Source: Adiantum capillus-veneris | Taxonomy: Eukaryota > Streptophyta > Polypodiopsida > Polypodiales > Pteridaceae | Reading direction: 5' to 3' | Length of the DNA stretch: 64,000 nt | NCBI GenBank assembly: GCA_014529385.2 | Contig: CM043966.1 | Location: 38,378,037 to 38,442,036, forward strand | Shown here: in pieces, positions 32,881-42,186 of the stretch | Numbering within the stretch: position 1 is the first letter of the stretch | Layout: each line of letters starts with the position of its first letter | Notes under the pieces: generated by a model | Database searches by the model: none | What the model saw: the letters and a program-made list of their open reading frames with translations, nothing else | Told to the model about the DNA's origin: nothing | Made by a program: the position numbers and the translations under genes

Positions 32881-34352
32881 ACTTTGCCGAGATAGCTCGT
32901 CCTTTGTACAAGCTTCTTATTGAGTTCCAATGGACTGAGGAGTGTGACCATGCTTATGACTCATTGAAAAAGACTTTGACTAGCGCTCCTATTCTACGAG
33001 TGCTCGATTGGAATGTAATTTTCCATGTGCATATTGATGCATCAAAATTTGCTATTGGGTGTGTTCTAGCTCAACCAGAAGAACATAAACTGGACTACCC
33101 CATTAGCTTTGCAAGTCGTCAATTGAATAATGCCGGGAGAAACTACACCACTATAGAGCGAGAAGGTTTAGGTATTATTTATGCAGTGAAGAAATTTTGC
33201 TACTACCTTCTGGCCAACAAGTTTGTGTTCTATGTTGATCATCAAGACTTGTTGTATCTAGTAAATAAACCTTGTTCCACGGGAAGAATTACACGATGGT
33301 TGTTAATTCTCCTTGAGTTTGATTTTACCGTTGTGTTGAGACCTGGTAAAAGACATGTCATGGTGGATCATTTGTCTCGCATACCCAATGGTGAAGCCCC
33401 TACTGGAGTCGATGATGAGTTGCCCGATACTTCTCTATTCTTAGTCGAAACCATACCTGAATGGAGTGAGAAGATTGTGAACTTTCTAGTTAATGGTTTT
33501 CTCCCCAAAGAGATTCGTAAAGACATAGCTCGAAAACTGTTAAAAGAATGTGAACCTTACTCTCTCATTGCTCTCTACAGGCTAGGGAAGGATGATATTC
33601 TTAGACGTTGTGCCCGTGAGGATGAGTATTTATACATACTGCAAGAAGCCCACATGGGTATAGCTGGCGGACATTTCTCAGGGGAACTAACAGCTAGAAA
33701 GGTGTTGCAATCAGGCTATTGGTGGCCTACCTTATTCAAGGATGCATCACTTTTTGCAAAAGGATGTGATGAATGCCAACGTTACAAGATCACACAACGA
33801 AAGGATAGGATGCCCTTACATCCTATTAAAGTGACTCAACCATTTGAAAAATGGGGTTTGGACTTTGTAGGCCCAATTAGTCCGGCAGCTCGTAGCACTC
33901 AATCTCGATATATTATCGTTGCCACTAACTATGTGACAAAGTGGGTGGAAGCCAGGGCGACACGTAAGGCCGATGCAAGGTCAACTGCCAAGTTTCTCTT
34001 TGAGAACATTATTACAAGATTTGGTTGTCCCTTTGAGATTGTGAGTGACAATGGTACTCATTTTATAAATGGAGTAATAAAAGAACTCACTACCAACTTT
34101 ATAATAGCTCACCATAAGTCCACACCTTATTATCCACAAGCAAATGGCCACGCTAAGAGCACCAATAAGACCTTAATCTCTATCTTAACCAAAACGGTGG
34201 AAGCTCATCGCACAGATTGGGATTTAAAGCTTACATCAGCTCTATGGGCTTATTGTACTGCGTACAAAGTTGCCATTAACTGCACACCATTCAAGGTGGT
34301 GTATGGCCAAGAAGTGGTTATGCCATGGGAGTTTGTCGTTCCTAGTCTTTGA
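32881..34352 (+). pseudogene. Gypsy pol part 3: RNase H and integrase
   Basis: RNase H: FHVHIDASKFAIGCVLAQ, YTTIEREGLGIIYAVKKF, FYVDHQDLLYLV, RPGKRHVMVDHLSRI. Integrase: HHCC zinc finger (HMGIAGGHF ... CDECQRYK), catalytic core with D in WGLDFVGPI, D in IVSDNGTHF, and the segment TPYYPQANGHAKSTNKTLI. There the third catalytic residue, normally Glu in (G)Q-x-E, is replaced: PQANGHAKSTN has Lys where the family has Glu. If this alignment is right the integrase is dead. The frame stops at TGA 34350, where CGA is the likely ancestor, and continues in the same frame beyond. Confidence 0.9.
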
Positions 34353-35717
34353 GTAGCTTCTCAAGAAGGTTGGGATGGTAACCCCTTAGTTGCGCGATTA
34401 TATATCCTTGAAAGGCTAGATGAAGAGAGGCAATTAGCTGTGCAAAATGCACTTGTGGAGAAAGATAGGAGGAAGAAATGGTTTGATCGTCATCTAAAGA
34501 ACAAAGATATCAATGTTGGTGATAAAGTCCTTATGTATGGAGTGCGTAATGAAAAGAAAAAGTTGAAATATGCGGGAAAAGGACCATATAGAGTATGTGA
34601 GATCACCTCACAAGGAACCATTCGTGTGGAGACTCTTGATGGAGTTGAAACCATTGGATTCCTCAATGGGAGAAAATTTAAAAGATACTATGATCCTTTA
34701 ATCCAAGAGGAGCTACGTGCCATCCATACAAAAAAGGCAGCCAAGGCACAAATAGAATTGAAGAGGATACAAGCTCAAGCTGAGGCTAAGGAGCGACAAC
34801 AACGCATAAGACGAAAAAGAGAGGCTAACCTTGGAGTCAGACATGCATTCCACATTGAAACCGACGAGGATTGGTTGGACTCTGACACACCTCTACGATA
34901 CCCTATTGAGCTAAACAACACCTATGGAAAAGTGCTATATAACGCCTTATTGGACACGGGTGCTAAATATAATTTGCTATCATATGGGGTGTGGTGTCAG
35001 TTAGGGAAGCCACCTCTATCTGAGAGTATTATCCAAGTCAAGGGTGTCAATAAGAAAAAAACTTCAGTTTTTGGAATCTGGCACACTTCTGTCAGTTATG
35101 ACAATGGGGTTGTAGCTCAAGACTTTTTGGTCATGCCTGTTGGAACTATGGAGGGTAATATAAATCTAGGAGGAACATGGATGATAGCCACCAAATGCAC
35201 TATTGATTGGGGGACAGGGGGTGTCACAACACAGAAACCAACTCTTAGCCCTGCCACTCAAGACACACTCCCTGAGATATTGCCTCTTAAAGAAATAAAA
35301 CCCAAAACATTGCATGTCCAAGAGGTTGAACCATATGTCCCCATAGCCCAAGTCTCTAGAGCTTCAACTGATGTAGCTGAAATAAAGCTTGAGACACACA
35401 AGACCCATCCCAATATAACAAACAAAACATACAAGTGGGTCCCTAAAGCTTCTTTAACGACCACAGCCAGTGCTAAAAGACAGGAGACTAGTCAGAGATG
35501 TCCCATTCGCCCCAAGAAATGTTGCGTTGGATTCCTAAAAAACTATTGGAAGCCCAAGGCTACTATGAAGGAAATGATCAAATATGGGTGCCAAAACGTA
35601 AATTGTGCTCTTACTTGTCACCGGGCCCATGTGAGCTCAATCCTGTGGCTCCAAAATGAATTGAAGATCGCGGAAAGGAAAAAATCACGGAATGCTACAC
35701 ACCCGCTCCATAGCTAG
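34353..35717 (+). pseudogene. Gypsy integrase C-terminus plus second aspartic-protease-like domain
   Basis: In frame with the integrase after TGA 34350. The start (VASQEGWDGNPLVARLYILE, then KKWFDRHLKNKDINVGDKVL..KGPYRV) is the usual gypsy integrase C-terminal/GPY-like region. A charged helix (EELRAIHTKKAAKAQIELKR) follows, then NALLDTGAKYNLLSYGVWCQ (Asp 172 counted from ATG 34440), a canonical D-T-G-A motif. After it come an FGIWH...DFLVMPVG segment and LGGTWMIATKCTIDWG, resembling the strand and ILG region of retropepsins. The C-terminus repeats W-x-P-K motifs (YKWVPKAS, NYWKPKAT). No other member with this order is known to me. The frame ends at 35717 and shifts. Confidence 0.8.
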
Positions 35718-36052
35718 TTTGGGTACCGAAGAAAGAACGATTTGTTCCACCTAGCTCAGGAACATGGAAATCAAATGAATCTTCATGTAGTTCCGATACG
35801 GAAATAGAGGCTTCGACACAACCTCCACCTACCATTATACATATCCATACAAGCAAGAAAGAGTTTGCACCTCCCGTTGTAAGTTCACCACCTACAACAA
35901 TGTTGCAAATAAAATCATGTGAGAGTACCTTACCACCCTTGCAACTAGATGAAAAGCATAGGGCGGTCGAAAACTATTGGTTAAAGCCTTCACCCATAAC
36001 AACTTGGAACAATTGGTTTCAAAAGGTGACGACATCATTCCAAAAGGTATGA
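35714..36052 (+). pseudogene. Continuation of the post-integrase ORF in another frame
   Basis: 112 open codons without ATG (LVWVPKKERFVPPSSGTWKS onward, ending FQKVTTSFQKV and TGA at 36050). It carries the same W-V-P-K motif as the end of the preceding frame, so one frameshift at about 35700-35717 separates them. S/T/P-rich, no known domain. Confidence 0.6.
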
Positions 36053-36299
36053 TCTACCCAAGGAAGGGGGGAGTGTTTGCTGACATCCATCATTCACTTG
36101 CTTCCCTCTCAACCTTCCTCCCTGACCTCTTAATCTCCAATCTTAGGGAATGTATATATAAAGCCTTATACTCACAAAAACAAGATAAAAAAGTAAAAGA
36201 GCAAGAGCCGTAACACAAAATCATAAAAACACATTATGCACAAGAACACGACCCTTGTAATATTTGCACTCTAACCATCATCTATTTGCGTGTACAAAT
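36053..36299 (+). other. Short noncoding segment with polypurine stretch
   Basis: Includes AGGAAGGGGGGAGTGTTTGC at 36060-36079, which resembles a PPT followed by a TGT start but does not precede a LTR. A 78-codon open frame (35977-36213) overlaps and has no recognisable content. Confidence 0.4.
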
Positions 36300-36722
36300 A
36301 TGGCTAGTACGCTAGAGTCGTCCACTCCTGCCTTGGGTGAGAGGTAGCCTCATTACTTTTCACAAATGTTTCACATGGTCTTTTCGGTGCTTGCATGTGG
36401 ATGGGATTTGGTAGGCACACTAGCATGTGAGAGGAATTTTGAGGAGTTAGAGTGGCTGATACGTTTCTTGACCACGACTGATCCATACTTAGTAGAGAGC
36501 GTTTCTCCCATTGCACAAGCCTACCCTTTTGACTAAGATGACTATAGGCATCTAGTGACCTTCTTAGTAAACATGGGTACCTATGATGAAGAAGAAGATT
36601 TACATGACTACACGGATGGCACATATGGTCTCATGGATGATGACTTTGTTTATCTCGACGACGAGGATAGGGGTTTAGCCTTAGGGTTTCCCCCCAATCT
36701 CTACAATATCCTATTCCCTTGA
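36300..36722 (+). pseudogene. Small acidic ORF in the env position (two in-frame stops)
   Basis: 141 codons from ATG 36300 to TGA 36720, closed internally by TAG (codon 16) and TAA (about codon 82). Apart from these it reads well: MASTLESSTPALGER, then SQMFHMVFSVLACGWDLVGT, NFEELEWLIRFLTTTDPYLV, and an acidic tail (EEEDLHDYTDG, DDDFVYLDDEDRG). There is no signal peptide and no convincing membrane span. It occupies the place where Athila-type elements keep an env-like ORF, but it does not resemble an envelope protein. Function unknown. Confidence 0.5.
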
Positions 36723-38081
36723 CTCTCTAGGGGGAGTGCAAATAATTAGGTTAGGGTTCCATATGTTTTTTGTTGTGTTCAATAAGTGTTGGTACCTTTT
36801 CTCACTGATGTGCCTCCTAGAGGTATTCTTTGTGTTTCCTAGTGTGTACAGGAGCAGGTTGCTGTTGTTAGGATCTGGACCTTCATGGAATCTTTATCTC
36901 GACTCACTCTTCAAATCAAGTGCAATTATCAACGCAAACAAGTGTTTCTTGTCCATTAGCATTGCCCCTTATTTTGTTTTGCATCCATGTTTGTCTGCTT
37001 TGATTGTGATTGGTAGCATAATATTCAGCGCATTTGCTTAGTACCAAACATTAAATTCAATGTAATTTTTTGTCATAATCACTTGTCTAGATTTAAAAAT
37101 CAAGTAGTCCGACTAAGCTAGTTTGACCAAGTTAGGTGTTGCAGATCTTCTCTTAATACCATGGGGAATGCCTTCCTAATAATCAATGGTTACTTAGGTT
37201 CTTAATCCGATTTAGGTAGCATTGTGTGAAATGTACTAGGGCTTTCTAGTGGGCTTGACCCTATTGACCTTTAGCTTAAGTATTATAAAAAGAGTTTACT
37301 AGTGTGATGAGCTTGGGGAGGTGTAACAGTGTTATATGACCCCCAAATGTTACCAAATTAAAATGCTGAAAACGAACAAACAAAAACAAATCAAAGTGCC
37401 ACAATGTAAATCTTAAGCTGGAAGAGAAATCTCAGCTTGATTTGGTACTTCACTCACATGTATCGCCTATGGTACTAGAGCCCTAGAGGTTCCTAGTGTG
37501 GGCGCTTTTCCTTGAAAAGCAAAAAACCCAAGGCATACAAAATAAGCACACACATCAAAATTGAATCATCGTGAAAAGACTTTGGGGGGTCAAAGAAAAG
37601 GTAATCAGTCAGGTGATGATTTCATGACAAATTCCTTTTATTGTAGCTTAACTACAAGGTCTTCTAGGTATAGCCTCTAGTCAGCCCTCGAACATGAAAT
37701 TCTTGGCTCTCACGATTAAACAACTTAATTGACCAGAGAAAATTGAGAAGCTTACCCATGGTATTAATAGTCGATCTTTAGTGCCTTTCGATCGTTAAAT
37801 TAGCGACCCCAGACTTGTTTAATTTTTACCTTTACTGTTTATGCATTGGATTATATTGCAATTTAATGTTATTGCTGACAAATGGTTTAAATTTTTGTTA
37901 CCAATCAATTTGTCTGCCTAAAAGTGCATATGCTTTTTAATTGTATATGAGAATGCAATTACTGTGCCAATGTTGTTTGATTTTGCAGTGACTGAAGAAG
38001 GCTAAGGACATTCATCTCAAAAGCTCTTCCACCTCGACGAACGAGCTTCAACTCAATAGCTTCCGAGGACGGAATCTATAT
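36723..38081 (+). other. 3' untranslated internal region of the gypsy
   Basis: About 1.36 kb, AT-rich, without supportable gene. A 101-codon open frame at 36736-37041 is hydrophobic, but I recognise nothing in it. Confidence 0.55.
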
Positions 38082-38095
38082 CAGGAAGGGGGGCA
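38082..38095 (+). promoter_or_regulatory. Polypurine tract of the gypsy
   Basis: AGGAAGGGGGGCA directly before TGTTAACC of the 3' LTR. Confidence 0.88.
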
Positions 38096-38403
38096 TGTTA
38101 ACCCTCACGGATCACGGACACCCTATCACCTACGACGGACATTGTATTATTTACTTGGTAGAGTTAGGTACCGGGCTTGTCGGTCTAATAGGAAAAGGGT
38201 AAGAGTGATCGCCGATGAGAGGCGCACTCTAACTGAAACATTCAAGGGATTCGTTGGCTAAGCATGGGCGCCCAAGTGTGAATGGGGTGAGCTCATATAA
38301 AAGTCAACTAAACCTAAACTTCACTCATTCTCTCATTTGTGCAATTGAAGAGTGCTCTTGCTCCATCTCCATCTTCTTCTTCTTCATCTCCTTGTGTGTG
38401 TGT

Positions 38404-38456
<53 letters not shown>

Positions 38457-38692
38457 CGATCGAGCATTGCGGCGGCACGACGGTGGCGAGGCGGTTGAGT
38501 GCGGCGTAGCGGCGTCTCCCTCTTCTTCGCGGCGAGGAATCCTCCACGAAGCAAGCGTAGAGCGGTGAGTGACACACCATCGTCATCTTTGAGCTTACTA
38601 GTTTAGGCTCGTTGTGTGCTTGGAGCCATTTGTGGCTCGCACGCGGTGTATCAGTAAGTTCCTTGCATTGACACGTGCGACATACGCGCACA
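38096..38692 (+). repeat. 3' LTR of the 13.4-kb gypsy
   Basis: 597 bp, TGTTAACCC..CGCGCACA. It is 26 bp longer than the 5' LTR, mainly because of a 47-bp (GA)n run at 38408-38454. TATA box at 38296-38302. Confidence 0.95.
38408..38454. repeat. (GA)n microsatellite inside the 3' LTR
   Basis: About 23 GA units; the 5' LTR has only about 6 at the same place. Confidence 0.96.
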
Positions 38693-38697
38693 GTAGT
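38693..38697. repeat. 5-bp target-site duplication, right (GTAGT)
   Basis: Pairs with 25277-25281. Confidence 0.93.
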
Positions 38698-40178
38698 TGG
38701 GAGTTTGGAGGAGAGAGGGTAAAAGAGAAGGTTTGCTAGAGGTGGGAGAGGGATTCTTTGGTGTGTTTAAAATGGGGGGATTGCAAGGGGGGGAGGAGTG
38801 ACGGGGGTAAAAGGTAGGAAGGGAGGTTTTAGATTTCTTAAATGGTTGTCGAGTGAATTCTTCGTGGGATTTTTTAGCCAAGGGAGGGATTGGTTTGAAA
38901 GGTTTGGCTTGGAAGGAGGAGGGATTTGGGTGGGTAGTGTGGTGAGGGCGCGAAGGTTTGAGAGGAGGTAAGAGGAGTTTCTTCATTTGGGCGGTGACCT
39001 CGTGTTGTACCAATACACCCACCGTTTCCTCTTTATCCACCTCTTCTAGGAGGGATATTTGTGATCTCTTCCTAGCACCATGAGCAGCCATGCTTAAGGA
39101 AGAGGCTGAGTGAGTTTGAAGAATTTCATTTTGTAGAAGTATATCAAACTCATTGAGGGAAGTTTGTTTCCAAACAAGGAGTTGGTTGTGCCAAGCCGAA
39201 GGTAGCACTCTAGGGAAGGAGATGGGCAAGTTTTTTAGTGAGCTCTAGAAGCCTCTCTTCCACAATATCGTGGTAGTCATCGAAGCTTTTTTGAAGATTC
39301 TTAATGAGCAAAGATTGTGCTTGGATGTATGCTTTAGTGCAATCTAGTTGAAATTGTATGTTAAGTGCCTAAAGTTTAGCGCTTAAAAGCGCTTGAGCAT
39401 GAATGTCTTCTAAGGCAAGACGAGGTGTTTTCATACAAAGACTATGAGGGGCATTTTGGTTAGCGTGAAGGTTTTGAAGATGTGTGAGATGGGATTTGGA
39501 TTTGTTAAGCTTAAGATTAAGGGTTTTAAATTCTTCCAAAGAAAGCGATACAATTTTGTTAAACTCCAAAGGTTTCTCTATGGTGGGTAGGATGGGGAGG
39601 GATGGTGGGTAGGGAGAAAGACTCGAAGAGGTAGCGGAGAGAGACCCGAAGGAAGAGGGGAAGGTAAGGGGAGGATTATTGAGGATGCCACTTTGAGAAA
39701 AATTGGCAAAAATACCACCTTGGTTAAGATAGGGGAGACTCATAAAGCCATGCTTGGGGGAGCTAGCCAAACCGGAATGAATAAAAAGGGAGGGGTTGTT
39801 TTTGCCGTGGTTGTTGGTAGAAGGGATAGAGAGTTGACCGAGATCCTCGATTTGTAGGTTTGCGGTGAGCCCCGAAATTTCCTCCGGGCTAAACAAAGTC
39901 TTTTTAGAAGAGGTAATGGAAGTGTAGAGGTTAACATTGGAGTGGTTGGGCTTGAAGAGGGAGGGTTGATGAGGCTAGCCGCCGAGATGAAGCCGGGAAA
40001 GGCCACCACGTCCACGGGTGGGGGTTGGGAAGCCGCAAAGGGAGAGGGTGTACATGGTTTGCCATCTCGGTAGCGAAGGGTGGATCGGTGGACGGAATAC
40101 CGGGGGTATCGTCCATGGCCATCGTGTGGGAATGAGAGCTAAGGAAGAGGTGGAGGCGTAGGGAGGGGGGGCAGCCAT
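38698..40178 (-). pseudogene. PLE unit 2 ORF1 (up to gypsy insertion)
   Basis: Start ATG at 40178 (MAAPPPYASTSS), as in unit 1. Several frameshifts spread the protein over three frames (40178-39975, 40015-39740, 39896-39369, 39229-38698), and a TAG interrupts LSAKL near 39370. Order: S/P/T-rich N-terminus, FSPEEISGLTANLQIEDLGQ, a predicted coiled-coil region (EEFKTLNLKLNKSKSHLTHL to about 39240), then a basic proline-rich tail (QHEVTAQMKKLLLPPLK, FQAKPFKPIPPLAKKSHEE). The tail is missing in unit 1. No enzymatic motif; a role in RNA or particle binding is inference from ORF1 proteins of other retroelements. Confidence 0.78.
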
Positions 40179-41421
40179 CTCGGGTGAATGCCCTTAAGGA
40201 TATTATAGTCGAAAAAATGGGGGGAGAGAGAGGGCACCGCCAAAGCCGCCACCATTGTTGAAAGCCCTTGACTGGTTGTAGCCTTTGACTGATTACAGCC
40301 ACCACTTAAGTGAGCACAGCTTTTAACGCTGTATCCATTTACTTGTAGCCACCGTCACGAGCAGGGTGCTGCGTGTGAGTTCGCTTACTTGTAGACGCCG
40401 TCAACGAGCAGGGCGCCGTGTGCCGGGCTGTTTCCTGGTAGAAGCTGCCCATCGGGCGAGTAGGGTGCCACGTGCAGGACTCAGTGTGTAGGGCTGCGTT
40501 GCCAGACTACTGCAGCGATGGTCGCTCTGCCGTCGCCAAACAAAGCCAGCAAGCTGCTGAGCGTAGGGTTAATTATGCGGGATGCCACGAAAAAACGCCT
40601 GTTGTACTGCTGCCTCTGTAATGCTGTAGCCGCTGCAATGCTATAGAGACGCCGCCATTGGATGGTTGTTGTATTTCCATAGCTGCTGTATTGCCGTAGG
40701 GCTGCCGCCATCAACTGTGCTGAAGATGCCGCACCGGTTGTTGGTACCCACGTGCTCGTAATACCCGTTTGACACCTGGTTGCGATGCAAACTCAGTCAC
40801 CTGGTTACAGCCTGGTTGTCGCCTAGCATGACACAGTCAGCACGTGCCGCCTGGTTGTCGCCTAAAATGACACCGCCATGCCGCCGACATGGTTGTCACC
40901 TAGTATGCCATAGCCGTGCCGCCTGGTTGTCGCCTAGTATGACATGGCGGTGCAGCCCACGTGGCCACCCGGTTGCAACCATGGGCAGAGCCTGGCCTGG
41001 TAGGTGTGCGGGAGGATTTACCCCACCGGTGTTGCGTATAGTGGGTCTGCTGCAGCCGTCGCCTAGCCGTCGAGAGGTTGTAGCGAGTATGCTGGTGTGC
41101 CGGTGAACTGCGGGAAGTATGAAGGTGTTGGCCGGTGTGGCGGTGAACTGCGGGCAATGCGGGCAAGTATGAAGGTGTGGGCCCGTTTGCAAGCAACAAC
41201 GAGCTTGTGCATAGGATTGGATGACAGTAGGTGTGTTAATGTGAGGTAGCTTGGCGGTGGTGCTCAAGGCTGCTGCCGTGTTGTAAGCATGATGAGAGCA
41301 AAGGTTAGAGGTTTCACAGGGGTGCGAAGAAGCCAAAACTGCAAGCTGTGAGCGCGAGGGAGCGGCGGGGTGTACAACGCGAAATGAAGAAAGTGCGGAC
41401 TGCCTCTTGCTGCCAGGGAAT
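40179..41421 (-). repeat. PLE unit 2 5' region (GC-rich, minisatellites)
   Basis: Aligns with 45222-46424 and 21259-22429. It contains about four copies of the CTGGTTGTCGCCTAG.ATG repeat (40835-40960) and two imperfect copies of GGTGTGCCGGTGAACTGC with an extra GGGCAATGC insertion (41095-41190). Confidence 0.75.
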
Positions 41422-42186
41422 AAAAGCTTAGAAAAGGGGCCGTTAACACCTTGGGAAAGGTTATTTTGGAAAAGAAGCCACTGAAACGTATTATCAAGCT
41501 TTAATTAAAGCTAGAAAGGGAAAAAAACAGGGGCAGTTCGGGCTTAGAAAAAAAGGAAAAGGATAAAAACAGGAAAAAAAGGGGGGGTGGAAATGGAGAA
41601 GAAAAGTGGGAAAGGGAGGATGAGAACGGATATGGAAAAGAAGTAAGCGTTGCGCTAGACATCGAAGAGGGAGCTAGTCGCCCCTCTACAAAAATTCTTG
41701 TACTACTAATCCATGGCGAGCGAAACTTGCTAAAGACAAATAGAGGAGGAGGGGGGGGGGGGGGGGGGGGAGGGAAGGAAGGAGGGGGAAAGAGGAAATA
41801 ACTCATATGTATACACCAAACGCGTTTCTCTATATTAGCTCATCAGTGGTGCATACAAAAAAGGGAGGGAGGAAGGGGTATAAGTATGGAGCCATGGTTC
41901 AAAAAATTGTACAAAGTACCATGGTAAGGGAGGCGAGGCTAGTTTGGACGGTGAGTAATTCCTCTTTAAATGTAGGGGGTACAGGCAAAAAAGGTGGGAA
42001 AAGCTTTTAGGTGAGAGGCATAAGAAGGGAGTACAAGTGCTAAGGGGCTATTTAAAGTTATTGAGGGCCTTGAAAGAGAGGCTAGTCAACAAAGTTTAAA
42101 TGAGCCAAAAAAGAGAAAAGATTAGGAAAAGGATATAGGAGGGAAAATAAGGGGTGGAGGGGTTTATGGAGGAGAGGGTAGCATGG
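41422..42186 (-). other. PLE unit 1 3' region
   Basis: Noncoding tail with hammerhead motif (41808-41857) and a poly-G run on the plus strand (about 41750-41770) that is longer than in unit 2. Confidence 0.75.
41808..41857 (-). ncRNA. Hammerhead ribozyme motif (type I), PLE unit 1
   Basis: Minus strand: stem I TGTATGCACCA / TGGTGTATACA (11 pairs, one G-U), CTGATGA, stem II GCTAATATAGA, GAAA, stem III C-GC-G, then UU. Stem II has a closing G-A mismatch where the unit 2 copy has G-C. Each copy has lost a different stem II pair, and together they define a perfect 4-bp stem GCTA/TAGC. Core nucleotides CUGAUGA and GAAA are complete in both. Confidence 0.82.

Larger units (their letters stand above)
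25282..38692 (+). mobile_element. Complete 13.4-kb Ty3/gypsy retrotransposon
   Basis: LTRs (25282-25852 and 38096-38692), 5-bp TSD GTAGT, Asp-tRNA PBS, PPT, and in order gag, protease, RT, RNase H, integrase, then extra domains. Integrase follows RNase H, the gypsy order. The Asp-tRNA PBS, large size and no visible chromodomain point to the non-chromoviral (Athila/Tat-like) side. No second, archaeal-type RNase H was seen. The first roughly 190 bases of the two LTRs differ at about 11 positions, so the insertion is not recent. Coding frames have a handful of stops and frameshifts. Confidence 0.93.

Noticed and set aside
36060-36079. PPT-LTR boundary (AGGAAGGGGGGAGTGTTTGC)
   Set aside because: The following sequence does not match either LTR; the true PPT and LTR are at 38082-38096.
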